NCBI RefSeq assembly: GCF_018917235.1
Contig: NZ_JAHLOF010000003.1
Span: forward strand, 310,001 to 374,000
Direction of reading: 5' to 3'
Source of the DNA: Metaclostridioides mangenotii
GTDB lineage: Bacteria; Bacillota; Clostridia; Peptostreptococcales; Peptostreptococcaceae
DNA length: 64,000 nt
Within the stretch, counting starts at the first letter, position 1, and each line of letters begins with the position of its first letter. Position numbers and translations under genes: made by a program. A model generated the notes under the pieces. The model ran no database searches, was not told the DNA's origin, and saw only the letters and a program-made list of their open reading frames with translations. Below, one piece after another: positions 37,782-45,453 of this stretch.

Positions 37782-38864
37782 TTATTTAATAAAAAATCCT
37801 ACTGGGTACATTGAATCTATATCAGGATTTTCATGTACTAAGTTGAAAGAATTTTTTAATTCAAAGTTATCAAGGCTATAGAAATACATTTTTTGTCCAT
37901 CAGAAGAAATATATACATCATCTTTTATATAAGAAAACTGCTGTGCATTTTTAGAATAAATAGTTTTTAATTCACCATTTTTAGTATCATACATAACGAT
38001 TCTATTATTAGCTAATTTTCCTTCTAACGGTTCTACTGAGTTATATTCGGGTATGTATAAATTATTTTTATAAACGCATATATTATCTAAGTTCTCAAAA
38101 GGCAGTTCTATATGTTCAACAGAGTAATCTCTCAAATTTATTTTAACTAATATGTTAGAAGGATTTCCTTTTTCATCTGTACTATTCAACACATAAAGAT
38201 CATTATTTAAAATTGCTGTAACCATACCTGAACCGCCTTTTCCGATTGGTAATGATTTTTCAATGTTTAAATTATCACTGTTTAATATATTCAAAGTTGA
38301 AGAGTATGGCTCACGTAGGTCGGTAGTTATTAAATAAAGCTTATCTTTATAAGTCGTTATAGAAAAAGCTGTGCCTTTATTTTGTAGTGTTGTTTTTTTT
38401 ATAACTTTATTCTCTTTTATATCTGTTTTGTATAGATCGAAATCATCAATACTTGTCATCCCAGCATATATATAATTTTTATCTACATCAAAGAAATAAG
38501 CAGGAGAACCTTCAAATATATTTATTTTTTTTACATCTAGAGTATTTTTATCTATTTCTGGAATATAATCTGTTATTTTTGTACCAATTTCTGGTGAGGC
38601 ATAATAGATTTTGTTATTTGTTTCATCAGGATATTTTTTAAATGCACTACCTGTAATTGCCCCATAAGGGATTTCTTTATCGTATAAAAATATTCCGTTT
38701 TTATCATATAATGATATTATAGATTTATTTTTAGCCCAAATAGAATGAACAAATGCATATTTATAATCTTTTATAGAGTTTGCGTGTTTTGACGATTTAC
38801 AACCAATAGTTAATAATGAGATTGATATGAGAATTGAAGTTAAAATATAGATAGTTTTTTTCAT
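37782..38864 (-). CDS. Lipoprotein with beta-propeller-like repeats
   Basis: A 360-residue lipoprotein. The signal peptide ends at Cys22 (LLTIGC). The rest consists of repeating beta-strand units such as NYIYAGMTS, DKLYLITTD and NDLYVLNSTD, consistent with a beta-propeller. The function is unknown. It is first in a two-gene unit with the permuted-papain protein. About 125 bases upstream of the start lies a 21-bp-period direct repeat of LytTR type (38988-39017). Confidence 0.8.
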   Translation of the reverse strand: MKKTIYILTSILISISLLTIGCKSSKHANSIKDYKYAFVHSIWAKNKSIISLYDKNGIFLYDKEIPYGAITGSAFKKYPDETNNKIYYASPEIGTKITDYIPEIDKNTLDVKKINIFEGSPAYFFDVDKNYIYAGMTSIDDFDLYKTDIKENKVIKKTTLQNKGTAFSITTYKDKLYLITTDLREPYSSTLNILNSDNLNIEKSLPIGKGGSGMVTAILNNDLYVLNSTDEKGNPSNILVKINLRDYSVEHIELPFENLDNICVYKNNLYIPEYNSVEPLEGKLANNRIVMYDTKNGELKTIYSKNAQQFSYIKDDVYISSDGQKMYFYSLDNFELKNSFNLVHENPDIDSMYPVGFFIK

Positions 38865-38987
38865 AATACTCCCCTTAATGTATGAATTAAAAAGATTAAT
38901 CCACTCCTCTTAATTTTGAATAAACTATATTATCTGTTTATATTTTTTATATATAACAAAATTTTAAATACACCGCAATGAAATCTA

Positions 38988-39017
38988 CATAACTGGTCAT
39001 TTTAAATGCAAAAGTGG
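38988..39017 (-). promoter_or_regulatory. LytTR/AgrA-like direct repeat (site B)
   Basis: CATAACTGG at 38988-38996 and CAAAAGTGG at 39009-39017, period 21 bp. It is upstream of the lipoprotein/amidase unit and matches site A and site C in sequence and geometry. Confidence 0.5.
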
Positions 39018-39164
39018 ATTTATTGTCATTATCAATTAAATTATTAGAAAATATAAAATATTAAAAGCTGACATTGTTTCTTCTTCACTTTTATCTTTTA
39101 AATATGAGTCTGTAGTTGAAAGATTAGTTAGAATGACTAAATTTACTACTCTTTGCAATTAAAT
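39018..39164 (+). other. Gene-poor stretch with a short coding remnant
   Basis: The plus strand at about 39050-39162 has an open reading of roughly 36 codons without a start (KADIVSSSLLSFKYESVVER ending in a stop at 39162). It looks like the C-terminal remnant of an unidentified protein. Nothing else is visible in the surrounding 38865-39212. Confidence 0.3.
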
Positions 39165-39195
39165 AAAACCGCTCTATTATACATTAGGCGGTTTT
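39165..39195. terminator. Bidirectional terminator
   Basis: AAAACCGC and GCGGTTTT with flanking complementary TTGCAATT/AATTGCAA arms form a nested stem after the pseudogene on the minus strand. Confidence 0.75.
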
Positions 39196-39212
39196 AAAAT
39201 TGCAATTTATAA

Positions 39213-39536
39213 TTATTTGCATAATTTACACTTATTTAATATACCTCGTTCTTCAGCTTCTTCTTTAGTTATTAACTCATAGTCATAGCTTCTGCTAAGT
39301 GAAAAACAATTTTTGTTAGTATGATATGTTTTGCTATTAGGTGTTACAATAACATTATTGTAATATAATTTGTATTCATCTATAATATATGACTAAATTG
39401 GCATATTTTGACATGAAAGGTTTTTTAAATAAAATAAGCAACTCATCTACTGCCTTTTCTATTAATTCAGAGGTAATAATACTAATGCTGCAGCTAATAA
39501 AATAGCTACTTTTCTTTTAAAATACTTTCGTTTCAT
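39213..39536 (-). pseudogene. Broken secreted protein with His/Cys motif
   Basis: ATG 39536 (after AAGGAGG) starts a signal peptide (MKRKYFKRKVAILLAAALVL) that stops after 24 residues. In the other frames the gene continues, with IEKAVDELLILFKKPF and then VIVTPNSKTYHTNKNCFSLS, ending ITKEEAEERGILNKCKLCK at a stop at 39213. The YHxxxxC ... CxxC layout resembles the Ada-like zinc motif seen in competence-type and secreted nucleases. At least two frameshifts separate the parts. A LytTR-like repeat (site C) lies upstream. Confidence 0.65.
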
Positions 39537-39617
39537 ATTTCTTTCCTCCTTTGTTACATTTGTATTAACAACCAACATTAGAATAGTAAAATTAAAAGAT
39601 AATTTCAACATTTTATA

Positions 39618-39647
39618 CAAAACTGGCCACTTAAAATGCATAACTGG
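39618..39647 (-). promoter_or_regulatory. LytTR/AgrA-like direct repeat (site C)
   Basis: CAAAACTGG at 39618-39626 and CATAACTGG at 39639-39647, period 21 bp, about 80 bases upstream of the broken secreted protein gene. The region to the M50 protease gene (39648-39995) holds no gene that I can support. Confidence 0.5.
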
Positions 39648-39995
39648 TAATTATTATTAATTAATCATAATTATCAAATCGAAATAATTTTTCAGAAAAA
39701 TGTATTTTGATTTTATATCTATCTACTTACAATACTACAAGTTATTACAACAATAATAATTGGCATGTTATAACACCTATTTTAAGAATTGCATTGTATA
39801 AAAAATTTGAAGAATTATTCTTTTCTATTTTGAAGAATATTTCTTCTCTAATACTATTTAAAACTGGTTGCCTTAAACTACCGAACGTTCTTTCTCTTTT
39901 TACCGAACCAATAGTTATTGTGGTACATGATTCTATCTGTATGATATAATGTATACTATTGTCTAAAATCTAAAATTATTATTGGAGTGTGTGCT

Positions 39996-41009
39996 ATGGA
40001 TATATTATTATCATTAATTGAAATTGCAATTATCTCGATATTTACTTTATTTTTAAGTATTTTTATTCATGAATTTGGTCACTTTATTGCAGCAAAAATC
40101 AGCGGTTATAAGTTTCTTTCTTTTTCATTTCTAGGGTTAACTGTGTACAAATACAAAAATCAATTAAAGTTTAAATATAAAAATATAAAAGGAATAGGGG
40201 GACAGTGCTTGATGCAGCCACCTCCATTTAATGACAAGTGGCCTTATAAATTTTACAACTTTGGTGGGGTTATTGCAAATTCCTTAACAGCTGTAATTAG
40301 TGCTGCTGTAATACTAAAATCTAATCCATCTATATTATTTCATATGTTTTTATTTTGTCTAGTTGTTTACAACCTTTTATTTGCGTTTATAAATGGGATT
40401 CCTATACAAAGTTCTGGAATACCAACAGATGGCATGAATATCCTATATGCAAGTAAAGATAAACATTCCAAAAAAAGTTTTTATCATATGTTTCAATTTG
40501 AAAAAGAATTAGAAATGTATGAGGGATTTAAAATTATGCCCTATGAAATAGTAAAAGTATCAAAAGACGCAGATCTGTCAAATTTCATAAATGGGTACAT
40601 GAAGTTAAATGAAGGATCTTTTTTTATGGAAAATGGTAAAAGCGAAGATGGATTAAATATATTTATGAAACTTATACTATACACTGATAATTATCCAGGC
40701 TACTATAAGGCAATTATCAAAAATGAAATTATTTTTTATTTTTTAATAAATAACGTAGCTTATGACTTGGTTGATAAATATTGGACGGAAGATCATATTA
40801 AGTACTGTAAAAAAATGAGCATTATCAATTACTTTTTAGCCCAATCCTCCTATGAGTTAATTATAAATAAAGACATAGAAGAATCTAAGAAGTGCATAGA
40901 GAAATACGAGGAAAAGATAAACTCAATTTTACATTCTTATCAAAAATATTTGGCTCATAAGCAAATTGATCTAATTGAAAATGCTATTTCTAATTCAAAC
41001 AATTTCTAA
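39996..41009 (+). CDS. M50-family (site-2-protease-like) zinc metallopeptidase
   Basis: A 337-residue membrane protein. I chose ATG 39996 with GGAG 8 bases before it; an upstream GTG overlaps that site. The first helix carries HEFGH (residues 25-29), the zinc-binding motif of M50 peptidases, and the third ligand is probably Asp145 in PTDGMN. Membrane helices occur near 5-30, 88-110 and 112-132; a long soluble helical tail of nearly 200 residues follows. M50 enzymes cut membrane proteins or process peptide signals. The substrate is unknown. Confidence 0.85.
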   Translation: MDILLSLIEIAIISIFTLFLSIFIHEFGHFIAAKISGYKFLSFSFLGLTVYKYKNQLKFKYKNIKGIGGQCLMQPPPFNDKWPYKFYNFGGVIANSLTAVISAAVILKSNPSILFHMFLFCLVVYNLLFAFINGIPIQSSGIPTDGMNILYASKDKHSKKSFYHMFQFEKELEMYEGFKIMPYEIVKVSKDADLSNFINGYMKLNEGSFFMENGKSEDGLNIFMKLILYTDNYPGYYKAIIKNEIIFYFLINNVAYDLVDKYWTEDHIKYCKKMSIINYFLAQSSYELIINKDIEESKKCIEKYEEKINSILHSYQKYLAHKQIDLIENAISNSNNF

Positions 41010-41136
41010 TCTATCTTTTAATTGTTCTATAGTTAAAAAATCAATGATGGGAACTATAAACTATAGTGAGGATACTGACAAAGTTGAATAATTTAGTTTT
41101 TATTATGTGATAGAATATAATAAGTATTTAAAATAA
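41010..41136. other. Intergenic, no gene seen
   Basis: Short AT-rich spacer after the M50 gene, before its terminator. The gene-free stretch continues to 41515 and holds only the features listed next. Confidence 0.5.
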
Positions 41137-41165
41137 GGGCTAACTATTAACATTAGCCCTTTTTT
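41137..41165 (+). terminator. Terminator
   Basis: GGGCTAA and TTAGCCC stem with a nine-base loop and six T, downstream of the M50 peptidase gene. Confidence 0.85.
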
Positions 41166-41170
41166 ATAAA

Positions 41171-41290
41171 CTATATCAAATTTTTACCTTCTAACCACTC
41201 AACAACCAATCTATATGTCTCTTTAAAATCATTACCTACAAACTTAGTCACATTGCCTGGAAATTTCTCTAGTCCTAGCAGCTTAAACCA
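41171..41290 (-). pseudogene. Endolysin 3'-end remnant (copy 1)
   Basis: Reading the minus strand, LEKFPGNVTKFVGNDFKETY continues with RLVVEWLEGKNLI and a stop at 41171. This is the C-terminus of the endolysin encoded at 47020-47895 (LEKFPDNVTKFIGNDFKETY, RKVVEWLENRKLM). Upstream codons are unrelated or degraded, so only about 36 codons are left. It is the leftmost of four such relics. Confidence 0.85.
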
Positions 41291-41487
41291 AGCTATACTC
41301 TTACAAGTTTAGCAACACTTTCCACATGAGGCGTGTGTAAATACTTAATTCCCTAACACTAATTAGCATTTTGTAGAGTGTTTTATCATATTATTGATAT
41401 TCAATACTTTTGGTTATTAAATACCTAATTGTAGTTTTTCATAATGTATTATTATTTATAGTATATTTGTATATTGGTACACAATTT

Positions 41488-41512
41488 GGCACACATTTAA
41501 ATTATGTGTGCC
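41488..41512 (-). terminator. Hairpin after SHOCT gene
   Basis: GGCACACAT and ATGTGTGCC form a perfect 9-bp stem immediately downstream of the SHOCT protein stop. The T run on the minus strand is poor. Confidence 0.55.
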
Positions 41513-41515
41513 ATT

Positions 41516-41692
41516 TTATATCCCTAACAACTCTTTTTTCTTAGTGTTAAATTCGTCCTCTGTTATGGCTCCCATGTCTAATAATTCTTTTAAATGTGCT
41601 AGCTCTTTTTCATCTTCTCTATTAGCTGTATATCCTAAAAATATAATTAGAATACCACCCAAAATTCCAATTAAAGACAATGTTAAGTCCAT
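41516..41692 (-). CDS. Small membrane protein with SHOCT domain
   Basis: A 58-residue protein: an N-terminal membrane helix (about 5-20, SLIGILGGILIIFLG) and a C-terminal SHOCT motif, LAHLKELLDMGAITEDEF followed by KKKELL. SHOCT modules are short oligomerisation domains in small or multi-domain membrane proteins. It starts 29 bases after the flavodoxin gene stop and may be co-transcribed; no good ribosome site is visible, which lowers confidence in the start. Confidence 0.7.
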   Translation of the reverse strand: MDLTLSLIGILGGILIIFLGYTANREDEKELAHLKELLDMGAITEDEFNTKKKELLGI

Positions 41693-41721
41693 ATGTTAAA
41701 TTTGAATATAGAGAAGTGAAG

Positions 41722-42252
41722 TTATAAATTTCTAACGTACGATACTAACGACCCTACATTATCTTTATTGGTAAAGTTTATTGGATTTATATAAGCATCT
41801 AACATCCCTTTAATATCCTCATCTCTATCTCCTTCTTTTATTCCCTTTAATTTGATTTTCAACATATTCATCATAACTTTGTCTATCATATTTAAATTTT
41901 TATAATTGAATGCACCTCTTAAATAGAAATGTTTTATATCTTGTAAACCTTTAAAATTCATTTCCTCAATAGCTTTTATATCTTCTTCTCTTTCACCAGT
42001 TGAACATCCTACTGAAAATACTACAATATTTTTGTCTTTTAATTTATCAATATCTTTTGATATTACCTTAAATCCTTTTATATTTCCTGCATGTAACCAT
42101 CCACCATAAATTATAGTATCGAAAATTTTTAACTTTTCTACTGTAGCATCCTTTGTTTCAATTAATGTACATCCTAAATCTTGTGCTATCCACTGTGCAT
42201 ATTTTTTAGTACTTCCATATCTTGATTCATAAACGACTGCAATATTTTCCAT
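41722..42252 (-). CDS. Flavodoxin-domain protein (HemG-like)
   Basis: A 176-residue FMN-binding protein of the Flavodoxin_5 group. The phosphate-binding loop is ESRYGSTKKYA (residues 9-19), the isoalloxazine loops are YGGWLHAG near 50 and VGCSTGER near 82. Similar proteins are menaquinone-dependent protoporphyrinogen oxidases or flavodoxins of unknown partner. The ATG follows a GGGGAGTAT ribosome site. It may be in an operon with the SHOCT protein gene. Confidence 0.87.
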   Translation of the reverse strand: MENIAVVYESRYGSTKKYAQWIAQDLGCTLIETKDATVEKLKIFDTIIYGGWLHAGNIKGFKVISKDIDKLKDKNIVVFSVGCSTGEREEDIKAIEEMNFKGLQDIKHFYLRGAFNYKNLNMIDKVMMNMLKIKLKGIKEGDRDEDIKGMLDAYINPINFTNKDNVGSLVSYVRNL

Positions 42253-42429
42253 TATATACTCCCCTTATTTGTTAGTGTCAATGAAATTATATTCATAATA
42301 ATCTTTTAGCACATACATTTCAGGCATATCACCTTGATCTATGATACCTTTAATTATTTCTTTTATAACATTTATATTAGCACATATCTAATTTTATACA
42401 AATAAAAAAGGAAAAATTAAACTAGAGAT
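42253..42429 (-). other. Short coding remnant of unknown origin
   Basis: The minus strand at about 42273-42380 reads VIKEIIKGIIDQGDMPEMY then VLKDYYEYNFIDTNK and a stop, without a credible start. It may be the 3' end of a lost gene. I do not recognise it. Confidence 0.3.
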
Positions 42430-42703
42430 TTAGAAAATGAATATAGAAGATAAAATAAACGGATATAGTTTCTTATAGAATGAAAATGAGCTAGAATAAT
42501 CTTTTAATTGATCTAGTTCTGGAAATCTTGGTATCAGCTTAAAATCCCTTTTATTTCTTAAATCTGTACTCTCTTTATCTAAATACGCAATACATCTAAT
42601 TCCATCTAATTTTAATTCAAATATAATAATCCTCTGAGTCAAAGGCTTCTTGCATTTCTGCTATTAACATTGGCTTAATTCCCTTTTCATCGAATATATC
42701 CAT
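42430..42703 (-). pseudogene. 5' fragment of ATP-dependent DNA ligase gene, frameshifted
   Basis: ATG 42703 opens MDIFDEKGIKPMLIAEMQEA, then after a one-base frameshift the reading continues IFELKLDGIRCIAYLDKEST, DLRNKRDFKLIPRFPELDQL. KLDGIR is nucleotidyltransferase motif I (KxDGxR) of ATP-dependent ligases, with the Lys that takes AMP. The remaining motifs and the OB domain are absent; the ORF runs into non-homologous sequence and stops at 42430. A forespore-type promoter lies upstream. Bacillus relatives express such ligases in spores for DNA repair. Confidence 0.75.
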
Positions 42704-42721
42704 ACTTATCCCTCTTAAGGA

Positions 42722-42751
42722 TAGTATGGTAAACGAGAGGTTATTTTAAGC
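42722..42751 (-). promoter_or_regulatory. Forespore-type promoter of ligase remnant
   Basis: GCTTA (42751-42747), an 18-base spacer and CATACTA (42728-42722) on the minus strand, followed by AGAGGGA and ATG of the ligase remnant. Same layout as at 28188-28217 and 44542-44571. Confidence 0.5.
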
Positions 42752-42961
42752 TTCATTTCTATAAAATGTATCCAAAATATTGTTTAACACTGATTTTAAG
42801 CACAAAAAAGACCTAGATTCTTCAATATATTCAAACCAATCATCTTGCCTATTACATAAATCAATTATTGTCGAACCACCTCCACCTTGATAGTATGCTA
42901 TGTTAAAACCTACCATTATAGTGAATAAAATCGAATTCCTTTGACTCTTAGCATTATTTAT
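42746..42961 (-). pseudogene. 3' fragment of an unidentified gene upstream of the ligase
   Basis: The minus strand reads QRNSILFTIMVGFNIAYYQG, then GGGSTIIDLCNRQDDWFEYI, then EESRSFLCLKSVLNNILDTF and YRNEA to a stop at 42746. No start is evident and the sequence upstream is non-coding. A degenerate copy of its end (LNNI...) is found at 44553-44600. I do not recognise the family. Confidence 0.45.
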
Positions 42962-42973
42962 AATCCTAAGTTC

Positions 42974-44143
42974 TTATTTATATTTACCTAAAACTTCTAA
43001 CACAATTTGTACATGCATTGCTGCTCCAATTTGAAGAGCATCCTCGTTAAACTTAAATTTGGGACTATGAATCATGTAACCACACCCTTCTTCCTTGGTA
43101 CCCGCACCTAAAATATAGTATGAACCCGGTTTTACTTCTGTGTATGCAGAAAAGTCATCTGAACTCATAGATTTTGGAATAGCAATAATATTATCTTTCC
43201 CAACGATTCTCTCCCCTGCACGAAAAACAAAATCAGTAGCAGCACTGTCATTTTTAACTGAACTATACCCTAATAGATAATCCAAATCATAATCTGCACT
43301 ATACATACTACATACACCATTTACTATTTCTTCAATTCTTTTTTTTGCATACATTCGAATTTCTGGTTTTTTGCTTCTAATCGACAGCTGAATTCTTGCA
43401 GTATTAGGAATTACATTTGCTGTTTTTCCTGAATTAAATTCTCCTGCTGAGATAACAAGATTATCGAATGGACTTACATTACGAGAAACTATATGGTTTA
43501 TATTATTTATTATTTCTACACCTATAAGTATTGGATCAATAGATAATTCAGGCGAAGAGCTATGTGATCCTTTTCCTTTTACAACTATAGTTACTGAATC
43601 AGAAGAAGCAGTTATAGAACCTTCACTTACAGAAATCATACCAACTGGTATATTAGGCATTACGTGTAATCCGAATATCATATCAACGTCATCCAGTACG
43701 CCAGCTTCAACTAAAAATTTTGCACCACCAGGAGGTTTTTCTTCTGCAGGTTGGAAAATAAACTTAACCTGGCCCTCTATTTCATCCTGTAATTTTGATA
43801 GAGTATCCACTGCACCTAGTAGCATAGCTGTATGTGTATCATGTCCACATGCATGCATAACACCTTCTATTTTGGAGCGAGAATCTATATCTGTTTCTTC
43901 ATGAACAGGCAGAGCATCTATATCTGCACGAAATGCAATAGTTTTACCAGGCTTTGAACCTTTTAAAACTGCAATTACACTGGTTTCTGTTAAAGAACTT
44001 ATTTCTAAGTTTGGATATGTTTCTAAAATACTCTTTATATACTTTGCTGTTTCAACCTCATGAAATGATAACTCAGGGTGGCTATGTATATGTCTTCTCC
44101 ACTCAACCATTTTATCTTTCTGTACTAATTTTATTGGATCCAT
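42974..44143 (-). CDS. M20-family amidohydrolase (N-acyl amino-acid hydrolase type)
   Basis: A 389-residue zinc amidohydrolase of the IAA-amino-acid hydrolase/hippuricase group. The metal-binding motif MHACGHDTH is near residue 99, FQPAEEKPPGGA near 130, and GLHVMPNIPVG and a C-terminal MIHSPKF ligand His follow. It removes acyl groups from amino acids or peptides. AGGTTTAATT precedes ATG 44143, a weak GGAGG lies further up. It is a single gene between relics of prophage DNA. Confidence 0.9.
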   Translation of the reverse strand: MDPIKLVQKDKMVEWRRHIHSHPELSFHEVETAKYIKSILETYPNLEISSLTETSVIAVLKGSKPGKTIAFRADIDALPVHEETDIDSRSKIEGVMHACGHDTHTAMLLGAVDTLSKLQDEIEGQVKFIFQPAEEKPPGGAKFLVEAGVLDDVDMIFGLHVMPNIPVGMISVSEGSITASSDSVTIVVKGKGSHSSSPELSIDPILIGVEIINNINHIVSRNVSPFDNLVISAGEFNSGKTANVIPNTARIQLSIRSKKPEIRMYAKKRIEEIVNGVCSMYSADYDLDYLLGYSSVKNDSAATDFVFRAGERIVGKDNIIAIPKSMSSDDFSAYTEVKPGSYYILGAGTKEEGCGYMIHSPKFKFNEDALQIGAAMHVQIVLEVLGKYK

Positions 44144-44411
44144 AATTAAACCTCCATTTATTTTAATTTTTTATTTAAATATTCTTAAAGAACAAATCAA
44201 CAATAAATAAAGTAAAATTTATTGAATGTTGCATACCTTATATGTTAACTAGTATAACCAATAAATTAGAGTAAATTTATTATTTCCCAATTAATCAATA
44301 TCTTAGTTTGGATCGTAACTTTTTTAATTTACTAATTTATATTTGTATATATATATTTATTTTATCACCCCAATACTCTAGTGTATAGGTTCGATTCATT
44401 GTTATAAAATA

Positions 44412-44522
44412 AGGAGTAGCAATTAAGCTACCCTTTGATATCTACATCAATTTTCTATTTTTCAACCACTCAACCACTTTTCTATACGTATCTTTAAAGT
44501 CATTCCCTACGAATATATCCAT
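44412..44522 (-). pseudogene. Chimeric scar: ligase start fused to endolysin end (copy 2)
   Basis: ATG 44522, preceded by AGGACGGTGATAGT, gives MDIF of the DNA ligase joined directly to VGNDFKDTYRKVVEWLKNRK and LM-stop of the endolysin (stop 44442). The 26-codon ORF is therefore a deletion junction. The endolysin-associated hairpin (GTAGCAATTAAGCTACC) follows at 44415-44434. Confidence 0.8.
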
Positions 44523-44541
44523 ACTATCACCGTCCTATGAT

Positions 44542-44571
44542 TAGTATGGTCAATGAATGTTACTTTTAAGC
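44542..44571 (-). promoter_or_regulatory. Forespore-type promoter of scar copy 2
   Basis: GCTTA (44571-44567), 18-base spacer, CATACTA (44548-44542), upstream of the chimeric ORF. To its right (44553-44600) is a decayed copy of the 3' end of the gene that precedes the ligase. Confidence 0.5.
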
Positions 44572-44642
44572 TTCATTTTCATGAATGTACCCAAATATTA
44601 TTTAAAGCATATATCTATAGTAAAACAATTAGGAGGTTTATT

Positions 44643-45110
44643 ATGTATGAAGGTTTATATCCAGACCCTTTGCAATTAGAAAAATCAATTTACACAATAG
44701 GAAATTCTGTGGAATCTGAAGAAAAAATTAACAGATATTATCAATGGTTAATTGACAATATTCCGGAAACAGAACTTTCTCCAGACCAGGTCGGTCAAAT
44801 AAGGAATATCCTTCAATCAATACAAGAAGATAGGATTAACCATAATAATATATTTACAAATTTATATTATCAACTCTCTGGTAATCCTGTAGTTGTTGTA
44901 GAAAAAGAATTTGCCGAACCTAAAAACTTTAAAACGGAGATTGAGAATGAACTTTTTAGAACATTAGAGTCTATTAAAAGAAATAGAACTATTATGTTTG
45001 GGATACCTAGTCTTCAATATAGAGATTTAATTTTTACCATTATATCTGACGAAATTCGACATGCAAGTTTTTATAATTATATATTTGCAAATTTATATAA
45101 TTTAATGTAG
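44643..45110 (+). CDS. Ferritin-like domain protein, paralogue 1
   Basis: A 155-residue four-helix protein of ferritin/rubrerythrin type. ATG 44643 has AGGAGG 7 bases upstream. Candidate metal ligands: Glu24 in the first helix, His67, Glu107-like acidic residues in helix three, and Glu137-x-x-His140 (DEIRH). At the first ExxH position the Glu is Arg64 (RINH), unlike in its paralogue, so the metal site may be incomplete. It is about 50% identical by eye to the gene at 45454 and shares its leader, so the pair arose by tandem duplication. Confidence 0.75.
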   Translation: MYEGLYPDPLQLEKSIYTIGNSVESEEKINRYYQWLIDNIPETELSPDQVGQIRNILQSIQEDRINHNNIFTNLYYQLSGNPVVVVEKEFAEPKNFKTEIENELFRTLESIKRNRTIMFGIPSLQYRDLIFTIISDEIRHASFYNYIFANLYNLM

Positions 45111-45130
45111 TTACATATTCTATTTATTTA

Positions 45131-45167
45131 AAGTCAAAAGATATTCTGTCCTTTGGCTTTATTTTTT
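45131..45167 (+). terminator. Terminator after ferritin-like gene 1
   Basis: AAGTCAAAAGA pairs with TCCTTTGGCTT with G-U and mismatched positions, followed by a T run. Confidence 0.7.
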
Positions 45168-45179
45168 TATCCATAAAAT

Positions 45180-45360
45180 AAATAATATAACTTGTATCTC
45201 TGACTTAACATTGGTTTGATTAGTTTGATTCCTTTTCTTGGAATATATCAATATAATCACCTCTTAGGAATAGTGTGGCAATAATGGGTAGTTTTAAGCC
45301 TGTCAGTAAGCTCTTTTAAGTTTGCATTGCATAACCACTCAACTACTTTTCTATTTTAAA
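45180..45360 (-). pseudogene. Decayed scar: ligase 5' end and endolysin segment (copy 3)
   Basis: On the minus strand TTGATATATTCCAAGAAAAGGAA at 45247 downward (quoted in part: TTGATATATTCC) is the degraded ligase start, with the promoter-like GCTTA (45299-45295), 17-base spacer and CACACTA (45277-45271). Upstream of it, 45311-45350 reads NRKVVEWL, the endolysin C-terminal segment. Frameshifts and stops disrupt both. Confidence 0.65.
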
Positions 45361-45453
45361 TTCCCGCAGCATAATTTTCATTTGTGCTATCAATTTGTAT
45401 ACAAAATATTAATTAGAACATATATCTATAGTAAAACATCTAGGAGGCTTACT

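Noticed and set aside
39707..39949. 80-codon plus-strand ORF near the M50 gene
   Set aside because: It has no ribosome site, is Asn/Tyr-rich low-complexity sequence and resembles no family.
41281..41350. Prophage attachment site at the left relic
   Set aside because: No duplicated core was found at the other relics, so an attachment claim cannot be made; only the possible gene fragment is reported.
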